Made by a program: the position numbers and the translations under genes
Notes under the pieces: generated by a model
The model's input: only the letters and a program-made list of their open reading frames with translations
What the model was told of the DNA's origin: nothing
Databases searched by the model: none
NCBI RefSeq assembly: GCF_004341885.1
Contig: NZ_SLVX01000009.1
Location: 124,001-188,000 of the forward strand
Origin: Shinella granuli
Lineage (GTDB): Bacteria > Pseudomonadota > Alphaproteobacteria > Rhizobiales > Rhizobiaceae
Length of the DNA: 64,000 bases
Reading direction: 5' to 3'
In this document: piece by piece, positions 7,719 to 17,377 of the stretch
Position numbering within the stretch: position 1 is the stretch's first letter
Layout of the letters: each line of letters starts with the position of its first letter

Positions 7719-9905
7719 ATGATCGTGTCGGGGAACCCTGGCGTCTCCGAGGAACTTGCCGTTTCTCGGGCGGTATCGCTTGTCTTGCAGCGCAAATGGC
7801 TGATCCTCGCCTTCCTGGCGGCCGGCATGTTCGGCTCGACGGTCGGTTACCTGGACCAGCCGCCGCGCTACTTCGCCGAGGCGGTGCTGGCGCTGGACGT
7901 GCGCAAGTTCCAGGCGCTGCCCACCGAATCCGTCGTCTCGCCCCTGCCGCAGGAAAGCCCGGCACTGCGCACCGAGATCGACATCATCAGTTCGAGGTCC
8001 ATGGGCGAAAAGGTCCTGACGCAGCTCCGGGCGGCCGGCGTCGATGTCGCCAGGGGTCTGGGGCTGACAGGGGAGACCGGCGCCGGCTCCTCGGCGGCAA
8101 CGACCGCCGAGCCGAGATTCCACCCGGCCATCGACGATCGCATTCTGGTCGATCACTTGCTCTCCGGCGTGCGCGTCGCCAACGACGGCCGGTCCTATAC
8201 GATCTACATCTCGTTCAGCGGTGCGAACCCGGAATTTCCCGCCATCGTCGCCAATGCCTATGCGGAGGCCTATATCGATTATCAGGTCGACGTGCAGACG
8301 ACCGCGACGCGGCATGTCAGCGACTGGCTGGGCACCCGTCTGGTGAGCCTGCGCAGCGAGCTCGAACGATCCGAACATGCGGCCACCGAGTTCCGCGAAA
8401 AATCCGGCATCGTCAAGTCGGGCGGCACGACCCTGCTTTCGCAGCAGATTGCCGGGCTGAACACGGAGCTGGCGAAGCTGAGGGCACAGGTCGCGGGCGC
8501 GAGCGCCCGGCTGGAGACCGCGCTCGACGTTTCCAAGACAGAAAGCGGCCTCACTCTGTCGGAGGTCCTGAACTCACCGGCGATCCAGCAACTGCGCACC
8601 GAGGAGTCGCGCCTCAAGCGCTCGCTTGCGACGATCAGCGAGAGCGGTGCGGTCAAGAACCCGCAGATCCCCGAGCTGAAGTCCCAGCTCGAGACGATCC
8701 AGGCGCAGATCGCGGTGGAGGTGGACCAGATCGTCGAGAGCCTGCGCAACGAGATCGAGGTCTCCAAGCGTCAGCAGGCCGGCCTCATAGCGAGCCTCAA
8801 GCAGATGCAGACCGAGATGTCCATCGCGAACGAGGCGATCGTCCAGGCCGACCAGCTCGATCGCGAGGCGAGCGCGAACCGCGCGATCTACGAGAGCTAT
8901 CTTGCCCGCTACAAGCAGACGATCGAGCAGGACGGCATCGCGATGGCGGAGGCGCGGATCATCTCCAAGGCGATGCCGCCATCCTCGCGGGCAGGCCCCG
9001 ATGCTGCGACCTGGCTGCTCGCCGGGATCGTCTTCGGCCTCGCCGGCGGGCTGCTCGCCGCCGTGCTTCTGGAGCTGCGCTCCGTCTTCCTGCGCCGGTC
9101 GACCGCCTATGAGGAACATGCCGGCGTGCCGATCGTCGGGCGCATTCCCGAGCTTTCGCAGCACCAGCGGACCGGCATCGCCAAGCTGATCTGCCAGGGG
9201 CATGCGCCCTTCGCCCATGCGGTGGCCGACCTGCAGGGGCGCCTGCGGCTCTCCGCCCGCGCCGGCAACGCCCTGACGGTTTCGGTGACGTCGGCCGGCC
9301 CTCGCGAGGGAAAGACCTTCATCGCCTCCTGTCTCGCCCGGTCGCTGGCGGCAACGGGCCTGCGAACCGTCCTGCTCGACGCGAACCTGCTGGCCCCCGC
9401 GGTGGCGCGGGAGTTTTCCATCCAGCCCGGGCGCACGCTCGTCGATCTCGTTGCCGCACGCGATGGCATTTCGCTTGACGACATCCTGCGCCACGACGGC
9501 GGATCGGGCATCGATCTCGTCTGTGCCGACCTGGCGGAAGGCCCGGCCGAACACGTTCTCGGCCACGAGTCCTTCGCCCGGCTGCTTGGTACGCTCAAGC
9601 AGACCTACGACGCGGTGGTCATCGATTCCGTCCCGGTGGGGAGCGGGTCGGGGGCGCTGCTCGTGTCGGCGCTGGTCGATGCGACCATCTTTGTCATCCC
9701 TGCCGGCAGCGACCTCCTGCAGGCGATGAGCGGCCTGCGCAAGGCCGCAGCGGCCGGTATCGTCGTGGACGGTCTGGTCATCAACGAGGCTTCGCGCGGC
9801 ACATTGAAACGCCGGGCGAGCCCGACCAAGGATCTCCAGGCCGCGAATGAAGGCAGAAAACGAACCGATGCGGCCGTCGACATGCCGTCGATTGCCGGAA
9901 TGTGA
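7719..9905 (+). CDS. Wzz/GumC-type polysaccharide co-polymerase with BY-kinase-like domain
   Basis: 728 residues. An N-terminal hydrophobic segment (about 26-46, WLILAFLAAGMFGSTVGYL) is followed by a Wzz domain and a long coiled-coil region (about 190-400). A second membrane segment lies near 425-450. The cytoplasmic C-terminal half has an ATPase core: Walker A SAGPREGKT at 525-533, an A' strand VLLDAN and Walker B VVIDSVP at 633-639. No tyrosine cluster follows; the tail ends without Tyr, so autophosphorylation as in ExoP/Wzc is doubtful. The protein would set chain length and span the periplasm with the export protein encoded next. AGGA precedes the ATG. Confidence 0.88.
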   Translation: MIVSGNPGVSEELAVSRAVSLVLQRKWLILAFLAAGMFGSTVGYLDQPPRYFAEAVLALDVRKFQALPTESVVSPLPQESPALRTEIDIISSRSMGEKVLTQLRAAGVDVARGLGLTGETGAGSSAATTAEPRFHPAIDDRILVDHLLSGVRVANDGRSYTIYISFSGANPEFPAIVANAYAEAYIDYQVDVQTTATRHVSDWLGTRLVSLRSELERSEHAATEFREKSGIVKSGGTTLLSQQIAGLNTELAKLRAQVAGASARLETALDVSKTESGLTLSEVLNSPAIQQLRTEESRLKRSLATISESGAVKNPQIPELKSQLETIQAQIAVEVDQIVESLRNEIEVSKRQQAGLIASLKQMQTEMSIANEAIVQADQLDREASANRAIYESYLARYKQTIEQDGIAMAEARIISKAMPPSSRAGPDAATWLLAGIVFGLAGGLLAAVLLELRSVFLRRSTAYEEHAGVPIVGRIPELSQHQRTGIAKLICQGHAPFAHAVADLQGRLRLSARAGNALTVSVTSAGPREGKTFIASCLARSLAATGLRTVLLDANLLAPAVAREFSIQPGRTLVDLVAARDGISLDDILRHDGGSGIDLVCADLAEGPAEHVLGHESFARLLGTLKQTYDAVVIDSVPVGSGSGALLVSALVDATIFVIPAGSDLLQAMSGLRKAAAAGIVVDGLVINEASRGTLKRRASPTKDLQAANEGRKRTDAAVDMPSIAGM

Positions 9906-9917
9906 GGCTTGAAACAG

Positions 9918-11174
9918 ATGCTGAAAGCGCAAGAGGCCATTCCCACTGCCGCCGGCCGTCGACGAGGCACCATCCGCCTGGCCGCGGTCCTCGGCGCCCT
10001 GCTGCTTGCCGTTTCGAGCGGTCCGGACAAGGCGGCCGGCGCCGAATATCCGGTGGGAAGCGGCGACGTGCTGCGCATCACCGTCTATGGCGATACCGGG
10101 TTGAGCGGCTCCTTTCCGGTCGGCGCGGACGGCACGATCGGCTATCCGCTGCTCGGCAATCTCCCCGTGGGGGGAAAGAGCATCGAGCAGGTCCGCGCGA
10201 TCATCGACGACGGGCTGAAGGTGCATATCGCCAATCTCTCCGTCGCGGTGGTGGTGGAGAACTACGCACCCGTCTACATCGTCGGCGAGGTGCAGAAGCC
10301 CGGCAAATACGAATTTCACCCCGGCATGATCGCGCTTGAACTGTTCGCGCTCGGCGGAGGACAGAAGGAGGCGCTTGCGGAGGGCGAAAGCGGTTCCGCG
10401 CGCCTTACCGGCCTCCGGCAGGAATATGCCGATCTGGGCGTGCAGCTTCTCGGCCAGGACGTGAAGCGGGCGCGCCTCGAGGCGGAACTCAACGGGCGGC
10501 CTTTCACCTATGTGGCGAATGACGACATCGGAACGCCCGATGCCCGCGTCGTCCAGCAGGTGGTCGAGGCCGAGCGCACGCTGTTCGAAATGCGGCGCAC
10601 CTCGCTCGATGCCGAATTGAGCAGCCTGGAGCGGCAGCGGGTTGGTTATGTCGAGGAGATCGACACGCTGGAAAAGAGCGGCAAGCTGCGCGACGGCGAG
10701 CTTGCGCTGCTCAACGAGGACGTCAAGGTGGCGAGCGCCATGGTGGAGCGCGGCCTCACCTCGAAAACCCAGCTTCGCGAGAAACAGCGGGAAATATCCG
10801 CCACCAACCGCGACGTCCTGGAGTTCGGCTCGTTCCTCGCGCGGGCGCGCCAGAACCTGACGCTGATCGACGGTCGATTGGTATCGCTGCGCGGGCAGCG
10901 CCGCGGCGAGGCGGCAGCCGAGCTGCGCGAGGTGAACATCGACATCCTGCGCCTGCGCCGGAAGATGGCCTACAACATCCAGTCCATGGCGGAGGCAGGC
11001 ATCGCCCTGCAGAAGAAGGATGGCAGCCGGCAGGCCGCCTTCCGCTTCTCCGCCATCCGGATGCTCGACGGCAAGTACCAGGAAGTCGAGGTCGGCCAGA
11101 CCGACCCGGTGCTGGCGGGCGACATCCTTCGCGTGAGCATCATCCTGGACGAGGCGAACATCGCCCGCCGATGA
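9918..11174 (+). CDS. ExoF-like polysaccharide export protein (Wza/GumB superfamily)
   Basis: 418 residues with an N-terminal signal peptide (hydrophobic stretch LAAVLGALLLAV, then AAGAEYPVGSGD). There is no lipobox cysteine. The poly-export domain spans about 42-115 (GSGDVLRITVYGD), followed by an SLBB-like repeat (YIVGEVQKPGKYEF). A long helical, coiled-coil C-terminal part reaches to about 390. This layout and length resemble rhizobial ExoF. Start ATG 9918 has GAGG ten bases upstream; a TTG at 9909 would be too close to it. It begins 12 bases after the co-polymerase gene and should form the outer-membrane/periplasmic export channel with it. Confidence 0.87.
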   Translation: MLKAQEAIPTAAGRRRGTIRLAAVLGALLLAVSSGPDKAAGAEYPVGSGDVLRITVYGDTGLSGSFPVGADGTIGYPLLGNLPVGGKSIEQVRAIIDDGLKVHIANLSVAVVVENYAPVYIVGEVQKPGKYEFHPGMIALELFALGGGQKEALAEGESGSARLTGLRQEYADLGVQLLGQDVKRARLEAELNGRPFTYVANDDIGTPDARVVQQVVEAERTLFEMRRTSLDAELSSLERQRVGYVEEIDTLEKSGKLRDGELALLNEDVKVASAMVERGLTSKTQLREKQREISATNRDVLEFGSFLARARQNLTLIDGRLVSLRGQRRGEAAAELREVNIDILRLRRKMAYNIQSMAEAGIALQKKDGSRQAAFRFSAIRMLDGKYQEVEVGQTDPVLAGDILRVSIILDEANIARR

Positions 11175-11279
11175 GCCGGGGCGCGAAACCGTTTCACACG
11201 TTTGCTGGAAATTATTCCGGAGGCGGAAGCGAACCGTGGCTCACCGCCCCGGAACGCCTGTCAATGGTGAGCGACACGC

Positions 11280-11951
11280 TCAAGGCCTGTAGCCGACGGC
11301 CCTCACCTGGCTGATCCCCGTCATGAGCCGTCCGTAGACGGTGCAGATGCGGTTCATTGCCCTCTTGCCAACGATGGGGCCGACAACCCACCAGTAGCGC
11401 GGCCAGCGGTGATGGATTGGCGACGCGCTGATTTCCGTAAAACCGGCGCGCTTCAGCAGATTGCCGAGATTGCTGGGCGACCATGTGAACAGATGGAAGT
11501 TCGGGTCGTCCTCGCGGTAGCGCATCTTGAAGGTTTCGCTCGGCGTCACGAGCACGATCCGCCCACCTGCGCGAAGCCTGGTGAACATCAACCGCACCAT
11601 GGCGAGCGGGTCGTCGACATGTTCGAGTGCATGATGGGAAATGATGATGTCGGCCCAGCCTTCCTCTATCTTCTCTATACTGTCGAAAACCTGGATGCCG
11701 TTCTCGCGCGCCGCCGCCGCGGCCGCCTCGTTGATCTCGACGCCGACCCTCTCCCTGACATCGAGGCCGGAGAGTATGTAGCCGCCGCCACATCCAAAAT
11801 CGATCACGCGATCCGACGGGCCGACAAACTTCTCGAACTTCAGGCGATCGAAATAGGCCGCGTAGCGCTGGTGCGCGAACGTTTTGTCGAAATAGGACGT
11901 GTCATAATAGGCGTTCTTTTCGGAAACGGCGGCTGCGTCGGAAACGGTCAT
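11280..11951 (-). CDS. Class I SAM-dependent methyltransferase
   Basis: 223 residues. The SAM-binding motif I is VIDFGCGGGYIL, an acidic residue ends strand 2 (VGVEIN), and post-motif ISHHALEHVDDPLAMVRLM is typical of the Methyltransf_11/23 group. The substrate is unknown; the location between the export operon and a glycosyltransferase points to glycan methylation. The ATG at 11951 has GGGGGAG just upstream; the frame extends further back, but without a ribosome site. It is convergent with the ExoF-like gene and about 170 bases downstream of the GT2 gene. Confidence 0.82.
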   Translation of the reverse strand: MTVSDAAAVSEKNAYYDTSYFDKTFAHQRYAAYFDRLKFEKFVGPSDRVIDFGCGGGYILSGLDVRERVGVEINEAAAAAARENGIQVFDSIEKIEEGWADIIISHHALEHVDDPLAMVRLMFTRLRAGGRIVLVTPSETFKMRYREDDPNFHLFTWSPSNLGNLLKRAGFTEISASPIHHRWPRYWWVVGPIVGKRAMNRICTVYGRLMTGISQVRAVGYRP

Positions 11952-12120
11952 GTTCTCCCCCGTGAGGCAAGGCCGGACAGACTGAGCGCCCGTAACCGAC
12001 ACTATAGGAAACCGTTCCGACGGTGTTAACGCGACTGTATGGGGTAGAACCTCCACCGAACGTATAGGAGGCTTACGCCCTGTCGCGAGAGCATCGGCAG
12101 GTCGTTCCCGTCAACCGGCG

Positions 12121-13092
12121 CTAGCGCAGCGCCCTGGCAAGGAGCGAGCGGACGCGCGGCATCATATCGCGACGCCGCAGGAGATAGCCGAGGGGCGGCA
12201 CGAGCGCCGTGAAGGGCGACAGCCGGAAGGCGACGTTCAGCAGTCGCAAGGCCTCCGCATTTCCCTGCAGGGCATGGGACACGGCCGACCAGTAGGCGCG
12301 CTGGGCGATACCGCGCCGGGCGCGCTTGCGCAGCGCCTCGGCCCCGTCCAGCCATCGACCCTCATGGTGGAAGAAGCTCTCCGCCGCCGCCGCCGTGTGC
12401 AGGACATGCAGGCTTTGATGCGTCCACAGGTCCGTCGAACGGTTTGCGGCGTGGGTGCGGATTCCGGCCTGCACGCAATCGAGCGCGGCAACGGGACCGT
12501 GCATGGCAAGCCGCAGCCAAACTTCGTAGTCGTCGCTGTGCGGAAGGGAGGTCCGGTAGTGGCCGGTGCGCTGCTGGACGCTGGTGCGCACGAGAATGGA
12601 GGGGCCTGGTATCTGGAAGACGCCGAGATAGCAGAAACGCTCGATGAAGGCGCGGCCGGACATCAGCTCCACCGTCGGGAAAGCAGGCTGCGCCGCGACC
12701 TCGGGCAACGGCGCGTCGTCGCGGATCGCGACAGCATGTCCGTAGCAGAAGGCGATCGCCCGGTCTTTCTCCATGACCGCGGTTGCCCGCCGGAGTGCGC
12801 CCGGCACGAGAAAGTCATCCGCAAAGAGGAGAAGAAAATAGTCGGCGCGCGCCCAGTCTATGCCGGCGTTGAAGGAGGCGTGGGGACCAAGATTTTCCGG
12901 GCGAAGCAGCAGTTCCACCCGCGGGTCCGCAGCCGCAAGGCGCCGGGCGATCGCCACGCTGTCGTCCGTCGAGGCGTTGTCGACGATGAGGACGCGCACG
13001 GCGGCGGCTTCCTGGGACAGCGCGCTCGTCACGCAGGCTTCGAGATACCGGCCGTAATTGTAGTTGGGAATGACGACATCGACGCTCGCCAT
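12121..13092 (-). CDS. Family 2 glycosyltransferase
   Basis: 323 residues of GT-A fold. The start DVVIPNYNYGRYLEACVTS is the GT2 nucleotide-binding strand, and FADDFLVPGAL contains the DxD-like metal site. A C-terminal basic segment may contact the membrane. It transfers a sugar to a lipid-linked repeat unit on the cytoplasmic face (family knowledge). It starts 3 bases after the flippase gene ends, so the two are co-transcribed on the minus strand. Confidence 0.87.
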   Translation of the reverse strand: MASVDVVIPNYNYGRYLEACVTSALSQEAAAVRVLIVDNASTDDSVAIARRLAAADPRVELLLRPENLGPHASFNAGIDWARADYFLLLFADDFLVPGALRRATAVMEKDRAIAFCYGHAVAIRDDAPLPEVAAQPAFPTVELMSGRAFIERFCYLGVFQIPGPSILVRTSVQQRTGHYRTSLPHSDDYEVWLRLAMHGPVAALDCVQAGIRTHAANRSTDLWTHQSLHVLHTAAAAESFFHHEGRWLDGAEALRKRARRGIAQRAYWSAVSHALQGNAEALRLLNVAFRLSPFTALVPPLGYLLRRRDMMPRVRSLLARALR

Positions 13093-13095
13093 GAC

Positions 13096-14568
13096 CTAGG
13101 CCCCTGCGGCGAGGAGCCGCCGCAGCCGTTCGATGCGGCTGCGGCCAAGGCGCAGCCCGATCTGTATTTCGGCAAGGAAGGGATGGCGCGTGAGGTGCAG
13201 CCCGGCGAGCCAGCCGATCGCGGCAAGGACGGTGGCCGCAGCGAAGGACAGGAGGTCCGACTGCGGCTGCTCGTTGGAGATGACAAGCGCCAAGGGGCCT
13301 GCAAGGGCAAAGGCGGTGACGATGGCGCTCGGCGCAAACGCCGCAACGAGGGCGCGCAGGGAAAAGGGGATATGGCGGCGTACGAAGAAGAAGCCCACCG
13401 CCGTCTGGACCGGAAGCGCGATGAACTGGCTGAGCGCCATGGCGATCACCCCGTAGAGGCTGGCGGTGCAAAGGACGGACGCCGCAAAGACGCGGGAAAC
13501 CAGGCTGGCGAGGAAGGCGTCGCGGTTCTGGCCAAGTGCCAGGAGAAGCGGTCCCGTGACGATCGCCGGCGCCCAGAAGACCGCGGAAAGACCGAGGATC
13601 CGCACGACGGGAATGGCCTCTTCCCACTGGTGGCCGAGCACGATCCGCACGATCTGCGGAGCGAGAAGGCAAACCATGATGGCGGCCGGCCAGTAGAGCA
13701 CCGAAAGATAGGCCAGCACGCGAAGATAGGTTTTCTCAATGTCGTATCCCTCGCGGATGCTGTTTGCCAGCGCCGGGAAGGCCATGCTGTAGAAGGCGGA
13801 CATGATGATGCGGTCCGGCACGCCGCAAAGGGCGTTCGAGCGGTTGTAGAGTGCGACGGCGGTCATGGAGGTGAGCCGGCCGAGGATCAGTTGCGGCACG
13901 GCCTCCTGGATACGCTCCACCACCAGCGCCGCCCCCTTGAAGGCGCCGAAGGCAAGGACCTCCCGCCAGCGCGAGAGGCCCGGGCGAAAGAATTCCCGCG
14001 TCGGCACGGGAGAAAGCATGACGGAGAGGCCCGCGAGCATCATCGCGCCCGCCAGCAAGCCCCAGGCAAAGCTGATCGGACCGAAGCCGAGGACGGCAAG
14101 AAGGATGGTCGTCAGCCCGTTGACGAGCGACACCGCAGTGCGGATCGCCGCAAGCGCGCCAAAGCTCATGTTCCTGCGCAGGATGGCGATGACGGGCTGG
14201 GCGACGGCCTCCGTGAACCCCGCGACGGCGGCGAGCAGCAGGAAGAAGGAAAGGTCGGGCGTGCCATAGAAGCCGGCGATGAGGCCGGAGGCGAGACCGA
14301 GACCGAGGGCGACGGCGGCGCTGCACAGCACCTGCAGCGTCAGGGACGTGCCCACGGCCTCCCGGTCAACGGCATGGCGCTGGATGAGGAACTCCGCCGT
14401 GACGAATTCACGCGTCGAGAAGGCGACCACCGCGATGGCCAGCCCCGTGACGGCCTCGCCGATCTCGCCGGGGGTGAGCAGTCGCGCCACGGTCGCAAGG
14501 ACCGCGAAATTGATGAGCAGGGCGAGATATTGCTCCAGCGATGCCATGATATAGGCGCGGCGAACCAT
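13096..14568 (-). CDS. Oligosaccharide flippase (Wzx-like, MATE/MOP superfamily)
   Basis: 490 residues, almost wholly hydrophobic, with about 12-14 predicted membrane helices, typical of Wzx/RfbX/ExoT-type flippases. The start region MASLEQYLALLINFAVLATVARLLTPGEIGE is characteristic of the family. It would move the lipid-linked repeat unit across the inner membrane. I place the start at ATG 14568, with a weak GGAAAG upstream; an alternative ATG at 14625 adds 19 residues. It precedes the GT2 gene by 3 bases. No Wzy polymerase is nearby. Confidence 0.85.
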   Translation of the reverse strand: MVRRAYIMASLEQYLALLINFAVLATVARLLTPGEIGEAVTGLAIAVVAFSTREFVTAEFLIQRHAVDREAVGTSLTLQVLCSAAVALGLGLASGLIAGFYGTPDLSFFLLLAAVAGFTEAVAQPVIAILRRNMSFGALAAIRTAVSLVNGLTTILLAVLGFGPISFAWGLLAGAMMLAGLSVMLSPVPTREFFRPGLSRWREVLAFGAFKGAALVVERIQEAVPQLILGRLTSMTAVALYNRSNALCGVPDRIIMSAFYSMAFPALANSIREGYDIEKTYLRVLAYLSVLYWPAAIMVCLLAPQIVRIVLGHQWEEAIPVVRILGLSAVFWAPAIVTGPLLLALGQNRDAFLASLVSRVFAASVLCTASLYGVIAMALSQFIALPVQTAVGFFFVRRHIPFSLRALVAAFAPSAIVTAFALAGPLALVISNEQPQSDLLSFAAATVLAAIGWLAGLHLTRHPFLAEIQIGLRLGRSRIERLRRLLAAGA

Positions 14569-14727
14569 GCGGGTCACACTTTCCGGCGCCGGCGGGCCGG
14601 CGGCGCTGCATTTTCGGAACTGCATCTCATGTCGGTTCACTCCACAGTGACGGGGTAACGTAAGCCCGCCGCCGGTGCACACCACCTGTCCGTTTAGCCT
14701 GGGCCCTCCCCTTCAAGGCGTACGGTG

Positions 14728-15942
14728 TCAGGCGCACCGCTCCTTCAATATGCCCGACAGCAGAAGCTCTCCCTGCCGGGCGAGTTCGCGACGGATCGCG
14801 GCGTTGTGCTGCTCGATCTCCTTGCGGGCGCCATCGAGGTCCGCGAGCGCCGTGCGCACCTGCCCGATCAGGACCTCGACATCGAAATCCTCGATATGCT
14901 GGCAGAAGGCAGCGCGGCCGAACGTCGCCATCAGTTCGTCGTTCTTCTGCGCATATCCGAGCGAAAAGGCCGGCCGGCCGGTCTTCAGGGCGCAGAGCAG
15001 GTTGTGGTAGCGCGAGACGATGGCGATATCGACCTTCTTGAGCTCTTCCATCACCTGATCCAGCGAGGTCGTGCGCGCCACCGACACGAAGGCGTGGCTC
15101 GCGCCCGCAGGGCGTGGTGCAAGCCCCTGGAAGATATCGTCCAGGGCCGTTTCGTCCGCCTTGTCCCCCATGAAGAGATGAACCCTCCGGCCATCCTCGA
15201 GAAGCCGGCCGATGACCGCCGAAAGCTTGTTTATATAGGTGCGGTAGATCGCGTCCCCATCGGCCTGCCCGCGTTTCCAGCCGCGATAGTGCATGACCCC
15301 GACGCCGATGGCGGCATGCGCCGGCCGGCGGTCCACGACGGGATCTTGGGTCGGGGCACGCAATCCGAAGGCAAGATCGGGAAAGCGAAGATCGCGGGAC
15401 ACATCGACGCCGAGATCCCTCACGTAACGGAGCGAGAAATCGTCGCGGTAGGACCGATATTCGGCCATCTGCACCGCCGCCTTCAGGAAGCGGCGGCTGA
15501 GCGTATTGTGGATCGGTCCCGCGCCGATGCTGACAAAGGCGATGCGGATGCCGCGCAAACGGGCGGCGAGGCACCACCAGAAGAGGATGAAGGGCCAGCC
15601 GAACGGCGTCTCCTGGAAATCGTCGAGGATGCCCGTGCCGGGAATGACAAGGACCTCCGTCCCGGCAAGCGCCTGGAAAATGGCGATCATGCTGCCGATC
15701 CGGGAGGGCACGCGCCAGAAGCCGGCGCCGGGCGATCGTACAGACCGGCCCGTTGACGGCTTCTTCCCGCGGATGCTGACGACATCGAGCGCGAAGTCGT
15801 CGCGGACCTTTGCCGGATTGGAGCAGATGCACAGCAGCCTCGCCTCGGGCCGCGCCTGGCGCAGGAAGCGCACCATGGCTTCCAGCGAGCCGTCATTGCC
15901 GGAGTTTCCGGAGCCGAACTGTCCCAGCAGGCCGATCTTCAT
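14728..15942 (-). CDS. Polysaccharide pyruvyl transferase family protein
   Basis: 404 residues. It begins MKIGLLGQFGSGNSGNDG, the glycine-rich start common to this family. Near the C-terminus it carries SRYHNLLCALKTGRPAFSLGY, the conserved motif that resembles GT-B donor sites. Members add a pyruvate ketal from phosphoenolpyruvate to exopolysaccharide sugars; some instead act in other glycan modifications. ATG 15942 is preceded by GGGA. It lies upstream of the flippase on the same strand with about 160 bases between them, and is divergent from the GT4 gene. Confidence 0.85.
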   Translation of the reverse strand: MKIGLLGQFGSGNSGNDGSLEAMVRFLRQARPEARLLCICSNPAKVRDDFALDVVSIRGKKPSTGRSVRSPGAGFWRVPSRIGSMIAIFQALAGTEVLVIPGTGILDDFQETPFGWPFILFWWCLAARLRGIRIAFVSIGAGPIHNTLSRRFLKAAVQMAEYRSYRDDFSLRYVRDLGVDVSRDLRFPDLAFGLRAPTQDPVVDRRPAHAAIGVGVMHYRGWKRGQADGDAIYRTYINKLSAVIGRLLEDGRRVHLFMGDKADETALDDIFQGLAPRPAGASHAFVSVARTTSLDQVMEELKKVDIAIVSRYHNLLCALKTGRPAFSLGYAQKNDELMATFGRAAFCQHIEDFDVEVLIGQVRTALADLDGARKEIEQHNAAIRRELARQGELLLSGILKERCA

Positions 15943-16142
15943 CCGTAGGTCCCATCCGGAGCGTGATAGCGGCGGGATTATTGCGCCCGGGCGGAGAGCG
16001 GAAAACGCCCCCCTTCGACCCGCAGCCTCATCCGGAAGGGGTAGATCGGCGGAGGGCTGTCGCGAAGGAGGGCCGTGACGGTACGAACGGGCGGATTCCA
16101 ATGCCTCCCCCGTGCAGCGACAAAGGATGCAGGGGGTTGACC

Positions 16143-17333
16143 ATGAAGCTTGCCTATTTCGTCCTCCCGCATCTCGGCGGCACCTACACCGTGTTCACGC
16201 AGCTTCGCAGGGGGCTTGCGCCCTACGATATAGAACTCCGCTGGCTCGGGCTCCGCCACGGGACCGGCGGCGTCGACCCCACGCTTTCGGACGCGGCGGC
16301 CCTGGGCGCCGGGATCGATGCGGCCGCCCTTCCCGACGACCGGGAAACGGCCCGCCGCCTCGCCGACGCCATCGTGGCGGAAGGCTTCGATGGTGTCGTC
16401 GTCAATGTTCTCAGCGACCGCGTCCAGACCAACATCGTGCGTTACCTGCCGCCCGAGATCCTGCGCTTCATGGTCGTGCACAACATCACGCCCGGCACCT
16501 ATGCCGCGGCCTGCGCCATCGCGCCGCATGTGCACGCGACCATCTGCGTGTGCCGCCGCGCCCGGGATGATCTCGTCGACCGTCACGGCTTTCCCGCCGG
16601 CCGCACCCATGTCATTCCGAACGCCGTTTCGCTGAAGGATTTTCCTTTGCAGGATCGCACGTTACGGTTTGAGGGCCTTCGCCTGCTGTTTCTCGGCCGG
16701 ATCGAGGATGCGTCGAAGGGCGTCCTGTGGCTGCCGGAGATTTTCGCGCGGTCGCCCGGCACGGCGCGGCTGACGATCGTCGGCGATGGTCCGGACCTGC
16801 CCCGCCTCCGGGCGGCCCTGCCCGCCTCGGCGCGGGTCGATTTCCTGGGCGCCGTCGGCATCCAGGCGGTGCCAGCGCTGATGGCACGCCATGATGTCCT
16901 CCTCATGCCGTCACGCTACGAGGGGTTGCCCATGGCCCTGGTGGAGGCCATGGCCGCGGGCTGCGTGCCGATCGCTTCCGCCCTTCGCGGCGTCACGGAC
17001 ATGGTCGTCGACGACGGGCATGACGGCCTTCTGTTTCCTGTCGGCGACAGGAGGAAGGCCGCCGACCTCGTCCATGCGCTCGATGGCGATCGCCCGCGCC
17101 TCGCGCACCTGTCCGCCGGCGCCCGGCGCAAGGTGGCGCGGAATTTTACCGTGGAGCGCATGGCGATGCGCTATGCCGAGGCGCTGCGCAAGACCGCCTT
17201 GAATCCCCCGCCGATCGCCCCGTCGCTGCCCATCGAGAACTGGTCGCTGCCCTCGGGTCTGCGCCCCGGCTTGCGGACCTACCTCCCCGGCCCGGTGAAG
17301 AACTGGCTGCGCCTGGTTCGCGAGCGGCTGTGA
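16143..17333 (+). CDS. Family 4 glycosyltransferase
   Basis: 396 residues of GT-B fold. The second domain is clear: LLFLGRIEDASKG, LTIVGDGPDLPRLR, then the donor-binding motif SRYEGLPMALVEAMAAGCVP with the E-x7-E pattern. The first domain starts MKLAYFVLPHLGGTYTV. It would add a sugar from a nucleotide donor to the repeat unit. Start ATG 16143 follows GGGGG by about five bases. It is followed after 44 bases by the secreted hydrolase gene, likely as one operon. Confidence 0.87.
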   Translation: MKLAYFVLPHLGGTYTVFTQLRRGLAPYDIELRWLGLRHGTGGVDPTLSDAAALGAGIDAAALPDDRETARRLADAIVAEGFDGVVVNVLSDRVQTNIVRYLPPEILRFMVVHNITPGTYAAACAIAPHVHATICVCRRARDDLVDRHGFPAGRTHVIPNAVSLKDFPLQDRTLRFEGLRLLFLGRIEDASKGVLWLPEIFARSPGTARLTIVGDGPDLPRLRAALPASARVDFLGAVGIQAVPALMARHDVLLMPSRYEGLPMALVEAMAAGCVPIASALRGVTDMVVDDGHDGLLFPVGDRRKAADLVHALDGDRPRLAHLSAGARRKVARNFTVERMAMRYAEALRKTALNPPPIAPSLPIENWSLPSGLRPGLRTYLPGPVKNWLRLVRERL

Positions 17334-17377
17334 CCTGTCGCTTGCGGCCGATGTCGATCCCTTCGAAAGGAACCGCC

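Noticed and set aside
12274-14658. 794-codon plus-strand frame opposite GT2 and flippase
   Set aside because: Highly charged shadow translation; the minus-strand frames have clear membrane helices and GT2 motifs.
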